Below are positions 13,108-24,442 of a DNA stretch of 64,000 nucleotides, in pieces; position 1 is the first letter of the stretch; every line of letters begins with the position of its first letter. The translations under genes and the position numbers were made by a program. The stretch lies in assembly GCA_963580455.1 (NCBI GenBank), contig OY756970.1:21142001-21206000 (forward strand), given 5' to 3'. Source of the stretch: Euonymus europaeus. Taxonomy: Eukaryota; Streptophyta; Magnoliopsida; Celastrales; Celastraceae. Below the pieces are notes generated by a model, which was not told the DNA's origin, did not search any database, and saw only the letters and a program-made list of their open reading frames with translations.

Positions 13108-14296
13108 GCTCGAAGCATGCGTAAATAAACCAACAAGACATGAATGGATATGCATCATATTTCATTTATTTTCTTTTGAAATTTTAGGCAGCTGGAAAGG
13201 TCTGGGATTTATATAATGAATTCCATGGTGTTCATTGAATAATGTTCGTTTTTTATAAGCTCAATCGAGTGTTTTGACATTTTTTTGGGTGTGTTGAATT
13301 CTTCAAGATTTAGGTAAATTACAGCCCAACCAAAAATAAATCATGACTTCTCACCTCCTCTTCCTCATAAGCATTCAAGCACTGAGCACAAGACTTCTAA
13401 ATTTCCCAAAAAAAAAAAACAATAGAGCACTACTTAATAGTGATTATGGTCGGCTCTGTTCGATTGTCTTTGACCAATTCGACCACCTTAAATCGGAAAA
13501 CTCGATGTTTGATTATTTAATTCAATTCTAATGGCACTAGCTAATTCTTCCAACTCAGAAAATCATTTTCCTAAAAAAAAACTCTTTTTTATTATGATTT
13601 GTGCATGCGGCAGTAGCTGATTGACTAGAAGTTACTCGTAGTAGATTGTGTCAGAAATTCTCCAAAAAAGACAGCCATGCACACCGCCATCTCCAATGTA
13701 GGTCACCGTTTGGCAAACACTTTTTCATACATGCTATCCAATAGTTGAAATGTTATTCAAATTCAACCAACATTAATTTAAAAAGTAATTTCAACTACAC
13801 TTTCAAACATTTTTGAGAGCGTTTTTAAATTGTCCAAAAGATGATCATCTGAGGGACAATTTGACATTTTAATTAAAAATAATTATTATTATTTTATGTT
13901 TTCTTTGGTGTAAAATTTATCCATTAATCAATTATTATAACTAATTTAATTAGATGAAATAAAAATGTTCTTGCACTTATGTCGATATTTGAACCAATAT
14001 ATGTTACCAACCAAATTGCTTGCCAAACGACTTGTGCATTAGCCAACATAATAATGTTAATTAACACATTAAAGCAGATTAGACACAAAGAGTCCTCAAA
14101 ATCTGTATCGGATTTCATGGTTTGGTCACTTGTATGGTTGTCTCTCCATAATTAGAAACCCAAAATATCATCACTACATATTGTTTAGCTTTCAAATGTC
14201 AATTTCATCAGTCATATTTCACTTATATTGGATTCCAAGTGGCTTCATTAGTCCCATCAAAATTTCTTTAGGGTTCCAAGTCGAAAATTTTAAGTG

Positions 14297-14430
14297 TTTT
14301 TTTTTTTTTTTGATAAAGGAGGGAGTACCTCCGAGGTTTTATTAAGAGCCCTCACTTGTGGCGGAGGAAAACCGTGGTTACAAACTCGGACAAGAAAAGA
14401 CCCAAGACACCTTAGAAACTCGTATAACTC
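14297..14430 (-). mobile_element. possible retroposon 3' end (LINE-like) with poly(A), minus strand
   Basis: On the plus strand a run of T (14297-14311) is followed by TGATAAAGGAGGGAGTACC and GGTTTTATTAAGAGCC. Read on the minus strand this ends in AATAAAACC... and a poly(A) tail, the usual look of a truncated plant non-LTR element. The paralogous position in the other copy of the duplication lacks it. No target-site duplication was confirmed. Confidence 0.45.
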
Positions 14431-15410
14431 GTTTGATCAAATTCAATGCACAAGCATCTCTCCTTATCATTACTGCGAATTAATTAATTCCAGCGAAAAT
14501 CTATTACATATTTTTTTCTTGTTCTTGGAGTATTTGAATGAATGAATGAATATGTTTAATTTTACAGAACAGTTAAGTAATTGAGGTTGGAGAATAGTTT
14601 AACATGAATATGGAGTTTCTTCGCTATTAGATGAGAATGGTAGATTATAGAGAATTTCAGAGTCTTGTTATCTGAATATGAGTTTGTACTGCAAGTCATG
14701 TATTATGTTAATTAAGAGATAACTCTCTTGTTTTTGTTTTTAATAAAGGACTTGGATAAGTTGTTTGATAAAAGTTAATTTTTGTATGAGGATAAATATT
14801 TATGACTTCTTATCTTAATCTTGGGCAGCTAGCTGTTATCTTCTGGATATCATCATGATCGACAACAGCACATATCTTAAGGAGATCTAGATGCTTATAT
14901 AAAGAGAATGTTCATAGGGTTCCTTCACCAAAGCTTCAAAAAATAATTACACGTTGAGAACTTGAGTGCTTCGAATATTTGTTTTTTCACTCTCTTTGAG
15001 TTTCGTTTGAATGCTTCGTATCTGTATTAAATATGAGAGAGTGTGAGTTTCATGTTTGAGTGTTGTTCATTCGATTTCTCAAACTGATTCTACACTATTG
15101 GTGTAACCTGTTTAGGTTACCTCAAGGTTACAATTGGATCTTACTTCAAGTTCAAAGTCTCTTGAAGGCGCCAAGAGCAATCTCAAATCATATTAGTGTG
15201 TTGATTTGGTTCAAAACATACGTTGAATCGAGTTATACAATTGAGTTGTAGGTAACAATAGATTGTAAAATTTTTCTCTTATAATGGATTGCTTTAAAAG
15301 GTGTGGTCAGGAGTTTCTCGTTAAAACTGTGATGTTATTTTTGTTTTTATTTTTTGCAATTATTTTTATGCTGTGTGGATTAACATCTTGATAAAGAATA
15401 TCATATTCTC

Positions 15411-16650
15411 AAAAACTATTTTGGCAAGTTTTTTTTTTTTCTTTTTCAACGAAGTGGAGTCAAAAACGGGAACTCCATTTTGAAGAAGAGAAATAGTACC
15501 AGTTGAGGTAGTTGAGTCCATTAAGACAGACATATTTTATGAATGGTTGCAGTTGCAACACAAGTTACTCCTTATATATATATATAGAGGACAAAGAGAG
15601 AAGACACCCCATCAATTACTTAAACCAATATATAAATATACCCACATATATATAAATATATTTATGTGTCACTGTGTGCATATAATAATATCCATTCAGT
15701 CTCCAACTAATTGTGCATGCGGCAGTAGCTGATTGGCTAGAAGTTAACTGGTAGTAGAGTGTGTCAGAAATTCTCCAAAAAAGACAGTACTGCCATGCAC
15801 ACGGGCACCTCCAATCGAATTTCATTATGACCAACATATATATGCCACAAATAGCTAGGTGAATTAACACATTAAAGCAGATTAGACACAAAGAATCCTC
15901 AAACTCTGAATCGAACCTGTCATTGGATTTCATTGTATGGTGGTCTCATCACTACATATTGTTTTGCTTTCAAATGTCAATTTCATCGGTCTCAGTCATC
16001 ACTGTATCACTTATATAGGATTCCAGGTGGCTTCATTTATCCCATCAAACATTCTTTAGGTTTTCCGTTTTCAAGTCGAAAATTTTAAGATGCATCGATA
16101 ATCACGACTCCATCATGTCATTTTAATCTCACTAATGTTAGGCATCTTCATCTCAAGAATCATGTTAATAATGTGTGACATTTATTTATTGAGTGCGATG
16201 AGATTATAATAAGAAGTTCTTTTAAAATTACGTTCAATAAATGAATGACACACATTATTGAAATAATATAGGGATAAAAAATCACTTGAATTTTTATAAT
16301 TTTTAGTTTTATTTATAATTATAACTCATGTTTATCTAATTCAATGCACAAGCATCTATCCGTGTCATTACTGTGAATTAATTAATTCTAGCGAAAATCT
16401 ATTGCATTTTTTTAAATGGATATATTGAATTTTACCCAATAATTAAGTTATTGAGTTTTTATTTTTTAAAAAGATAACAGTATCTCAAAAATTTGTTGAG
16501 GTTCGAGAATAGTTTAGCATGGATGTGGAGTCTCCACCATTAGATGAGAACCGTAGATTATAGTTTAGCATGGATGTGGTTCCTTATCTCCCATGTTATC
16601 TGAATAGAGTTTGTACTGTGAGTCATATTAACCTTAATCATGTATTATTC
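15411..16650. repeat. tandem segmental duplication, copy 2
   Basis: Second copy of the GA20ox 5' region, in direct orientation about 2.9 kb away from copy 1. It starts inside exon 1 of the gene, so only the promoter and first codons were copied. It is shorter than copy 1 and the blocks show many substitutions, so the event is not very recent. Confidence 0.85.
15443..15533 (-). pseudogene. truncated GA20ox exon 1 copy
   Basis: From the ATG at 15533 the minus strand encodes MSVLMDSTTSTGTI, then LLQNGVPVFDST, nearly the same as the first 30 residues of the GA20ox at 12598. The similarity ends at a T-rich stretch near 15430-15440. The other nine-tenths of the enzyme, with all catalytic residues, is absent. 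It keeps an upstream TATA-like run, so it could still be transcribed but cannot make an enzyme. Confidence 0.9.
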
Positions 16651-17108
16651 TTATTTAACCATGTGGCATCCGCATAATTTTCATCTTTTCCAATTGCAAG
16701 AATGTGTTATATTCATTTTTATTATAATTATTTATAGAAAAAAATACAAAAAAAGAGTAAATAATAAAGATCGAAGAGTATACAAAATTGGACTACGCAT
16801 GGCCAAAAGAAGAAACTACAAAGCGGGGATGCTCAAGCGAGGAATCCTGCACCAAAAATTAGTGCGAGATGCGCTTGAGCACCGTTCACGTGCGTGTAAG
16901 TGTGAGGTGATCTCCACATTTTTACACACATCAACATCAAGCACGGTATCCCACACAATAAAGCTTGTGTGGAATCTCGTACGTGAGAATACCTTACTAC
17001 AAAAAACTTGGAAAGGGACCCAACTGATGTCTTCTGCCGGACATACATATGGTCATGCAAAATTCAAATAATTTTTTTTTTGTTAATATCGTATTCTTAA
17101 AAAAAAAA
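16651..17108. other. intergenic, no supported gene
   Basis: A 143-codon frame (16640-17071) crosses this stretch, but its composition is low-complexity and resembles no family I know. Nothing else was seen. Confidence 0.4.
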
Positions 17109-17280
17109 TGAGCTAGCTTTGTCTCCAATTATAATTAGTGGAGACTAGAACAAAAAAGGTCAAGTGTGGTCCATGTGTTGCTCCATAGATATAAGTGAGC
17201 TTTGTCTCCATTCATAATTAGTGGAGACTACAACAAAAAAGATCAAAGTTTGGTTGGTCCATGTGTTGCTCCATACATAT
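17109..17280. repeat. two-unit tandem repeat of about 85 bp
   Basis: GAGCT..TTTGTCTCCA, ATAATTAGTGGAGACTA and CCATGTGTTGCTCCATA occur in the same order twice, at about 17109-17190 and 17197-17275. Each unit contains a short inverted pair, TTTGTCTCCA...TGGAGACTA. No coding potential. Confidence 0.85.
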
Positions 17281-17574
17281 ATTTTTTCGCACGAACAAGA
17301 CAAACATCTCTATACTTTGTGGCGAGTGGTCCACTAGACCACTAATGTGTGAAATAGCATGTGCCAAGCACGTGAGAATTTGGGTTGAGGACTGAGGAGT
17401 ATGTGGTTCTCCATCTCTCTGGACTTGGCCTCCGATAAATTATTTATTAATTACGAAGCCTAGCTTGCAATGTAGACTTCATTTATCTTTATATGAAATC
17501 AAACACAATTTAATCAATAATTCTTGATCAGCTAGTGTGTACGTGTGGCACACATGTTAATTTGTTTTAAAGCC

Positions 17575-17695
17575 ACCGCGAGCCTGGCGAAGGATGAACC
17601 CGCGACTCATAGGCAGTGGCCTGGTTAAGGGAATCCACTGAAGCCGTAGCGAAAGTGAGTCTTCGTAGAGAAAATGGACCCGAACCTGGCGAATG
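17575..17695 (+). other. nuclear insert of chloroplast 23S rRNA gene (NUPT)
   Basis: The stretch reads CGACTCATAGGCAGTGGC, GGTTAAGGGAA, GCCGTAGCGAAAG, GAGTCTTC and TGGACCCGAACCTGG. These match, in order, the segment of plastid 23S rRNA around the conserved AGCCGTAGCGAAAGCGAGTC, as I recall it. Compared with that gene it has substitutions and lacks about 15 bases before TGGACCCGAACC. It is a short, diverged organelle-to-nucleus transfer and not a functional rRNA. Confidence 0.82.
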
Positions 17696-17739
17696 GTTCG
17701 TGAACGGTTCAATCACTCCTACTAAAACCAAAAACATCT

Positions 17740-18080
17740 CTGTGTCATTAATTCATTGCGTGTAATTTTCAATGGGCTCCTTGTGATGATATCCACCACA
17801 TCAAATGAATGAGTGGCACACAATACTGGAATGTTTTTGAGATTAAAATCATTGGGATCTCTAGCATTACTGAAAGAAAAGAAAGAAAAAAAAGACTGAT
17901 GATTTTTATCCCAAAAATATCACAGCAATGTGAGTCATTAATTAATTGAGTTTGATTTTTAATGGATCATTTATGATGATGTCATCACATTCAATGAATG
18001 AGTGCCGCATAATAATGAGATGTTTTTAAAATTAAAATCACCAGGACCCCAAGCATTACTGGAAAAAAAAAAAGATTGGA
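17740..18080. repeat. two-unit diverged tandem repeat of about 170 bp
   Basis: GTCATTAATTNATTG, ATGATGAT, CAATGAATGAGTG, GATTAAAATCA-type and AGCATTACTG(G)AAA blocks appear in order at about 17743-17895 and again at about 17932-18075. Related wording (ATAAATGAATGACACACATTATTG) also occurs near 16238, so this is probably a dispersed non-coding family. Confidence 0.65.
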
Positions 18081-18300
18081 AATTGTGAAAGAAATTAACA
18101 TGAAAACAAACCATGCACTTAATTTGCTTTGCCAGCTAGCCATATTTGGCTGAACCAAATTACATCATAATAATAAGAGCTTGTGGGGCAGCTGTCGTAC
18201 ATTCACGAGAGTCTTCTCTCTCTATTTTGCTGTCTTCTGTAGGTACATGTATATGTGTGTTTGTAGGCATTCAAGGTGATCTTTATTAGCTATCACTGTC

Positions 18301-18452
18301 TCAATAATTTAGTTCTAATTATAGAAAGCAATTAATTTTGGTGGAATTCTCGATAATTAATTTTGTTCTAATTATAGAAAGCATATAATTTTGGTTGGGA
18401 GTTTCAATAATTTATCTCTAATTATAGAAAACAGATAATTTTGGTGGAAGGG
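18301..18452. repeat. three-unit tandem repeat of about 50 bp
   Basis: Each unit contains TCTAATTATAGAAA followed by TAATTTTGGT and TCAATAATT-like spacer. Units begin at about 18301, 18352 and 18403. AT-rich and non-coding. Confidence 0.8.
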
Positions 18453-19905
18453 TGAGAGCATCTCCAATGCTAAGATATTCCAAATTTTTCTGTGCGGTTC
18501 CACCTCTATTACAGCAAAACATGACTCCCGATGCAATCATTTCAACAATATAACTTTTTTAAATTACTCTTTCTATACACTCCAAAATTTTCAGTATCAT
18601 TATCAATTGTCCGATCGCACTTGCTCTGACAGCTTCTAATATAAACAGATCCTGATATGTTAAGGATTATAGTGACGCTGACTTTTTAACTTTATTCAGT
18701 CAAGTACTCAAATATCGAATTACAAATCTTGCAACTTGTGTAGAATGGGCCTGTGTTTGTGTAGTGCTGTAGTTGGTACAGAAGGTATTTGGGCTGGGAT
18801 AAATACAAGTAGTAATCGGGCCCAACTTTATGATTTATTGGGCTTTGATAAATGAGATGGGCCGAAACTCCAAGTGAGTCCGGGGTAGAGGATTTCGCCA
18901 TTCTATGGTAGAAATTTCAAGGGTGTAACATTGATGGGATTGATTTATAATTTAGTTAATCCCACTATTTTTATGAGATAAATTATATTTTAATAATTCA
19001 GGGAGGCAGCCGAAGAGTGAGATGGTTTATGTTGTAGCTAATTCAATGATTTTTGGACACAAATTAGAGATGGAAAAAAAACTTTGGATTATATCGATGA
19101 ATTTTTTATTTTTTTTAATCAGAATTACACCATACATTTGAACATTGATATAAACAACTTACCATTTAAATATTTGACATAAACAATTTCTTATTTGAGC
19201 ACTCCATATAGGTCTAAATAGGGGCGAAACCAACAGTGAATTTTAGGGGGCCATATTTTGTGGGGGTCTAGGAACCGCACCTCAGATTCATTTTATGATT
19301 GTATATATGTGCGTGTGTGTGTATATATATATATATCAATAATTAACATTAATGAAAGAGTAAAAATCATATCTATAGACTTGATAAAACAATTACAATT
19401 GGAATCACTATCCGTACATGTCTTTTTCTAGTTGGAATAATGCACTTCATTGGATTCAATTGATGATGTCTCACATACTGAAGAAAGACTTTTTTTTTTT
19501 TTTTTTTCAACAGATGAAACGTGAAACGTGAAACGTGAGAGGACTATACTAATCCAAGGATGCTCAACCAATACTAGTAAAAACAGATATATTAGATATA
19601 TTACAACATGAATATACGAGCCTATTAGAGTTTAGTAAAAATATTTCTCTTAAATTTTAACACTTATTATTTAGATACGAATTATCATAAACTCTTAAAA
19701 TATGAATTATTTATCACCACTCAACAAAATTCGTAGCGTCAGCCTTAACTGGCTGAGGCTTGAGTCGCCCCGATTTTTAGACCAAAAAAAATTGGTACTC
19801 ATGAAAGAAAATTGGTATTAAGGTTTTAAATATTCACAGTAATGAAAAAAGTCCAAATAAATTATTCAAACTGCACTGCGCAAAATAACCCCCTCTTCTT
19901 ATATT
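18453..19905. other. intergenic with minor repeats
   Basis: GAGAGCATCTCCAATGCTAAG at 18452-18472 looks like one terminus of a Tourist-type MITE, but I did not find the partner. A GT/TA run is near 19312-19336. A T tract (19491-19508) is followed by three GAAACGT units. AGGGGCGAAACC near 19218 resembles wording common at plant repeat ends. No gene was seen. Confidence 0.4.
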
Positions 19906-20625
19906 TCATGCACCTATGCCCTTATTCTTCATATTATTCTTCATAATCTTCTTGTGGAAATTCGAATGCTTCATGCTGTCAAAGTAGGGGCTCGCCGCCG
20001 GTCGATACTCCGGTACCGGCCTCTCCGAACCGTACCGGATTCCACAAGCGTTACACAGCGTCTTGGGCCCTAGTGGCCCAAGTCTCCACTGCGGCGTCTT
20101 CTCGGTGGAGCAATGAGTGCACTTTCTCTTCGGTCCTCGATCATCCGATACAGCCAAAGTGTATAAATTCAACGAATAAGTCGACCATGCTCTCTTATAA
20201 CACTGTTTTCCCCTTCGCTTGGTCCTCTGCTTCTTAATAGCGAAGGCGGTGGAGTCTTCAATTCCATGTGTTTTATTGCCTTCCACCTGTTTGTCAAATT
20301 GCCCCAACGAAATCGAGTTCTCGGTTTTGGTGTTTTCGACCTCAAACTCTCCAAAAGACAGTCTGTTACGTTCTGGGGTTAAAAACAGTTCATTCAACGA
20401 TATATAATTATCAGTAAAATTGGGGAACCAGTCAAGGTCCTCTATGTTGTCTTGTGGTATACAGAGCTGGCTCTCTGTTGCGAAATTCCCATGGCCAACA
20501 TCACAGAAGTCCGAACTTGTTTGAAAGTCGTCAAAAGGGTTCCCATCGAAGTCCTCTTTAATATCATGACGCCCTCCTACACCCATCGTCAATAAGAGAA
20601 ACCCCAAAAGCGATAGACTGAACAT
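19906..20625 (-). CDS. GATA zinc-finger transcription factor (subfamily A type)
   Basis: A nuclear DNA-binding protein of up to 239 residues in one exon. The single class-IV finger near residues 168-195 has CTHC, 18 residues, then CNAC, the plant spacing. It contains TPQWRLGP and is followed by [19 protein letters not shown], the basic tail that contacts GATA sites. A basic stretch [10 protein letters not shown] before the finger is a likely nuclear signal. The acidic N-terminal part contains [14 protein letters not shown], like the IPxDDLxxLEW region of this subfamily. The first 13 residues from the Met at 20625 are hydrophobic, which is odd for the family. The Met at 20586 (MGVGGRHD) may be the true start. 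Many relatives have two exons; here no intron is needed. Confidence 0.88.
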   Translation of the reverse strand: MFSLSLLGFLLLTMGVGGRHDIKEDFDGNPFDDFQTSSDFCDVGHGNFATESQLCIPQDNIEDLDWFPNFTDNYISLNELFLTPERNRLSFGEFEVENTKTENSISLGQFDKQVEGNKTHGIEDSTAFAIKKQRTKRRGKQCYKRAWSTYSLNLYTLAVSDDRGPKRKCTHCSTEKTPQWRLGPLGPKTLCNACGIRYGSERPVPEYRPAASPYFDSMKHSNFHKKIMKNNMKNKGIGA

Positions 20626-20687
20626 TGTTTAATAACCAGAGAGAGTGAAGTCTAGATAAAATGCATAGAATTACTGGGTTGGGTTTG

Positions 20688-20696
20688 TTTTATAGA
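20688..20696 (-). promoter_or_regulatory. TATA box of the GATA gene
   Basis: On the minus strand CTATAAAAC lies about 65 bases upstream of the ATG at 20625, a normal distance for a plant core promoter. Confidence 0.5.
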
Positions 20697-22199
20697 AGTC
20701 GAAAAGCCGAAAAAGGAATTCCAATGGGAGACATTTGCTTGGCTAAGAAGTTTTTTCCGATATGTACTAATAAATAACCAATGCGAGTCTATATACGAGG
20801 AGCCCATATCCAATTTGTTAGTCAATAAGGGATAGGAGTATGGACGTTATTGCATAAGCCCTATTGATTTTAGGATAAAATTTGGGGGTGTACTGGATGT
20901 TTATTGGGTATATGGGGCCAACCTAATTAACCTAATTATAATTAAGTTTTGATTTTGAGTTATTTAATAATTAGGAAGTTTAACAGTTGAGTATGAGTTG
21001 TATTACCATAATTTGAAGGTATAATAGTAAGAATTTAAGGGTCAAAATAGTAAATTCATAATAGAAAATACATAAATGTCAAAATTAGCGGCCCTCGTAT
21101 TAAATTGAAATGTGTATTTTAAGTTTAAAAAAAAAGGTGAAAGGGTATTTATTACACATGTCATACAGTGATGAATGTTTATCATGTGTCATAACGGCAC
21201 GGGTTATCATTACTTATATATATGTATGGAAACTACAACAACTCAACAAGATCAGTGCCTCAAAATATTAAAAAATATAAATATATTTGTTAAATTAATT
21301 AACATTGGTGGCAAATTTTGATTGATGCTTATTTACCAACAAGTAAAATGATTCAGTTAAACTTTTTATGGTAATACATTGATTTTTTTTATTTTGGATT
21401 TTGCTACCAAAATTAAAAGATTTTTCTTTAATACATGAAATTGAACAACATTAATTACAACTAAATGACAAATTCGACACTTGTCATTTTTTCATTGGGT
21501 TAGATAACATGGCATTGTTTCATTGGGTGAGATTCGTGTACTTAGCTGCGGGATTAATGGGTAATAACAGATAATTAATCACACCATGCCTAACACCAAA
21601 AACGGTGCTCAATCCATTTGGGTGACTGGGTGTGAGACACTCATCAATTTTTTTATTTTTTTAATGGAATCCACCGTCACTATCCTTTAGATGCGCATAG
21701 TGCCCAATATCGTCGCAAACCACACACGAAGATAAATTTGTGTGATTTCACTGTAAACGGAGAAAATTGAACCCTTGGGAGATCATAACTAACATGCTAT
21801 CTAATTTTATTTAATTGAAAAGTTGTAATTCCTAATCAATATTTGTTATAGCATTTCAAATATTTGTGATCTTATCAAAACAAATTAAGGATAAAAGATA
21901 AAGTCTATAAGTGAACAACCTAATTGATGAGATAAATATTGTAGCCTAAATTTTTCTATATTATGATATTATCTACTGTATGATGACTGATTTTTTTTAA
22001 AAAAATTGAAAATCTACCATAGTTTTTTTCTTCCTACATAATACACTATAATTTCAAAAACTCATTACCAAGAGGTCCATATCAAATCGTGTAAGGCTGT
22101 AAGCCCAATACTCTTTCAAACATTGTTGGCCCAATTTTTTGGTGAGCCGAGGCCAGCCCGTCTAGTACGGGCTAGAGATGCCTTTGTAGTTTGTACATT
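20697..22199. other. intergenic, no gene seen
   Basis: AT-rich sequence upstream of the GATA gene. No long frame, protein motif or clear transposon end was found. Confidence 0.45.
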
Positions 22200-22585
22200 T
22201 TAGAGCAAATGCAATAGTGATGTTTAAGGGGGAATGAATAATGTATATGAATACGTGTTTTTGTTGATGTAGATATATAGAGATATGTATTTTGTTGATG
22301 TAGATATATAGAGATATGTATTTTGTTGATGTGGGAAATGTGTTTTGGTGATGTAAATGAGTATGTGACTTGACTTTTTGTAAAAGATGTGGCACCCAAT
22401 ATTATTTTTGTGTAGTTTTGTTGAATAATGGATAATTAGATGCTTGACTTTTTTTAGAGGGTAAATGTATTGGGAGATGTGTTTTACTGATGTGGATAAG
22501 TATGTAGAACCACCTTTATGTGATAAAGGTGGGACCCAATATGTGATATTGCTAGGCTAGCAAAAAAGCGTCATTGTGGTTGAAG
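22200..22585. mobile_element. possible Tourist/PIF-like MITE with internal 31-bp repeats
   Basis: The left end AGAGCAAATGCAATAGTGATG and the right end, read in reverse (TTCAACCACAATGACGCT), are loosely similar and recall the GAGCATCTCCAATGGTGATGC termini of Tourist-type elements. Inside, GATGTAGATATATAGAG and ATATGTATTTTGTT repeat in tandem at about 22266-22330, and GTGGGACCCAAT occurs near the right end. The ends match poorly and no TSD was confirmed. Confidence 0.35.
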
Positions 22586-22886
22586 ATCGTTGTCTTGGTT
22601 TACCAATGTTATTTATGTGGTTTTCAAAGAAAATAAGTAAACATTGAATCCAGTCCTCTCTATTCTCTTCTCTCTTTCTTTGTAGACGTTTAGCTGTGAA
22701 TATCCATATCGATCTAGGCAGGTGATATGCAGAACAAACAATCTCTCATTGACAGTTTGGTCTCCATTAATCCAATGTAGATCGACTCAATGAATAGACA
22801 CCATGGAAGATGAAAAAGAATAAATTTTAATCTTGGTCTTGGTCTTGACAGGGTCTCGCATTTGATCCCCTTGCTCGCCAACACAA

Positions 22887-23165
22887 ATGCATGCACCAGA
22901 TCCTAAAATCGGATGCGCATTCATATGGCTTGTCTCTTGCTTTCTCTTTATCTTCATAGTTGTCGAAGGCACATTTCTCATTTTGTACATAATCTTACCA
23001 GAATCCCATTCCACACCTTGGTTTTCTATTGCCGGGTCTTCTTTGTTTGCTTACCTTGGATGTTTTGGTTCCTCGCATGCTTCTATAGAGTCCTTTCATG
23101 AGCATGCAAATTCGGGGTTGCCATTAGCAGCAATGGATGTGGTGGAAATAGGACATAAGTTGTGA
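22887..23165 (+). pseudogene. small membrane-protein-like frame, probably frameshifted
   Basis: The frame from 22887 begins MHAPDPKIGCAFIWLVSC and encodes two hydrophobic segments. Near 23035 the better continuation (CLPWMFWFLACFYRV) moves to the neighbouring frame, as if one base had been gained or lost. I do not recognise the family with confidence; it looks like a short plant transmembrane protein. The frame that stays open ends LPLAAMDVVEIGHKL. It may also be chance coding in AT-rich DNA. Confidence 0.3.
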
Positions 23166-23322
23166 CAATAACAGGCTAGCCTGAAGTGACCGTAGAAGAT
23201 TCTTTGGAAAATGATGATAGACATGTTCAATTTGGGATTGCTGTGGTTAGGGACGGAGCTATAGTAGGACCAAAGGGGGCCGTGGTCCCCCTAGATTTTT
23301 AAAAAAATAGATATATTAATAT

Positions 23323-23607
23323 ATGCCAAAACAAGTCACGAAATTGGATTTTGGAAAACCTAAGTCCACTAAACATCAAGCAGACAAGCACGAAATGGAA
23401 GCACCGCCACCTCCCACCGGTCACCGGAAGCGCAAACTCTGTTACGTTGAAGCTCGAAAGTCGGAACGCGATCTGCTTGTTCCTCATTTCCTCGATCCTT
23501 TGATCTCTGGCGGTTTGGCTGAACTCTCCAGAGTGCAGCGCAACTTCACAGACAGAATCACAGCCTCACAGGTTTCAGGTTTGTGGTCACTCACTGGTCA
23601 ATTGTAA
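23323..23607 (+). CDS. hypothetical frame upstream of CHR24, possible orphan first exon
   Basis: A 94-codon frame. From the internal Met at 23395 (MEAPPPPTGHRKRK) it has a protein-like composition and unusually high GC for the region, with LLVPHFLDPLISGGLAEL in the middle and a plausible donor (CACAG|GTTTCAG) near 23572. I recognise no family and see no following exon before CHR24 begins at 24443. It could be the first exon of a dead or unannotated gene. Confidence 0.3.
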   Translation: MPKQVTKLDFGKPKSTKHQADKHEMEAPPPPTGHRKRKLCYVEARKSERDLLVPHFLDPLISGGLAELSRVQRNFTDRITASQVSGLWSLTGQL

Positions 23608-24442
23608 TTGTTTCTTTCTTTCTTGTAATCTTGTTACTTGTATGTTGTAGACTGTAGTCTCAGACTGCACAAACCATTGAACTGGTTTTCTGATTTTAGT
23701 GCCTTGGTTTTCCGATTTTAGTGAAAATTCTCAAGAGTCATTCAGGCAGTGAACTAGTGAAGGAATTTAAGGAAACGTTGAGCACTTGAGCTCAACAGTC
23801 TATTGTGAATTTGATTTTGATTTTAGGCTTTAGGGAACTCTGTTTTCTTTAGCATGATTGGGTATTTGGGTGGTTCACTGGTTCTGGTTGTATATTAGTT
23901 GGCATGATTGATGATTGATGATTGGGTATTTCAGTATAATATATTGGGGTCTTGTAGTGTTCAATAAATTTTTGAATTGAGTAGAGCCCATGGGAATCTA
24001 GTTGATTATGAAACTATTTGCCAGGCTGACTTGATTTGTTGTTTCCAGATTTCTTTGGTTCAGTAGTTAATGTATCTTGATTTAGTTTATCTTAATTCTT
24101 GAAAGAGTGAACTTATGATCTGTAATTGTTGATGGTCTTGATGGTTTGTAATATGTGAGTACTTGTTGATTATTTCTCAATCCAACTTTGCCCATTTGGT
24201 AAATAGCACTAAAGAAAAAATTAAAACGTCTGTTTCCAATTTTACCCCCTACGAAACCCTATCGTACCCTGCAAATGCAATTTCCTATAGACCCAAATTT
24301 CGAAAATCTCTCATAGAGCGGGAAAAAAATCACTCGTCAGCCCCAATAAAAATTAACATTTCAGTCTCACCCGCTCTCCCTCTCTCTCGCTTTATCAACA
24401 AAATCGAGCACTATCGCTTTCGAACTTCAAATTCGAAGAATC
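23608..24442. other. upstream region and 5' UTR of CHR24
   Basis: T-rich, intron-like DNA to about 24170. It is followed by a pyrimidine-rich stretch (CTCCCTCTCTCTCGC near 24377) typical of a plant 5' UTR just before the CHR24 start. Confidence 0.4.

Larger units (their letters stand above)
12482..14715. repeat. tandem segmental duplication, copy 1 (GA20ox exon 1 plus upstream DNA)
   Basis: Blocks recur in the same order in copy 2 (15411-16650): exon 1 start and TATA region (12482-12690 with 15411-15640), the segment starting TGCATGCGGCAGTAGCTGAT (13604 with 15714), the segment ACACATTAAAGCAGATTAGA (14064 with 15868), CTTTCAAATGTCAATTTCAT (14189 with 15968), CAATGCACAAGCATCT (14441 with 16341) and the block near TTAGATGAGAA (14627 with 16541). 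Copy 1 is longer because of extra DNA between blocks, including the poly-T-bounded insert at 14297. Confidence 0.85.

Noticed and set aside
16640..17071. 143-codon plus-strand frame
   Set aside because: Lys/Tyr/Ile-rich and AT-driven, overlaps the end of a duplicated non-coding block, and has no recognisable motif.
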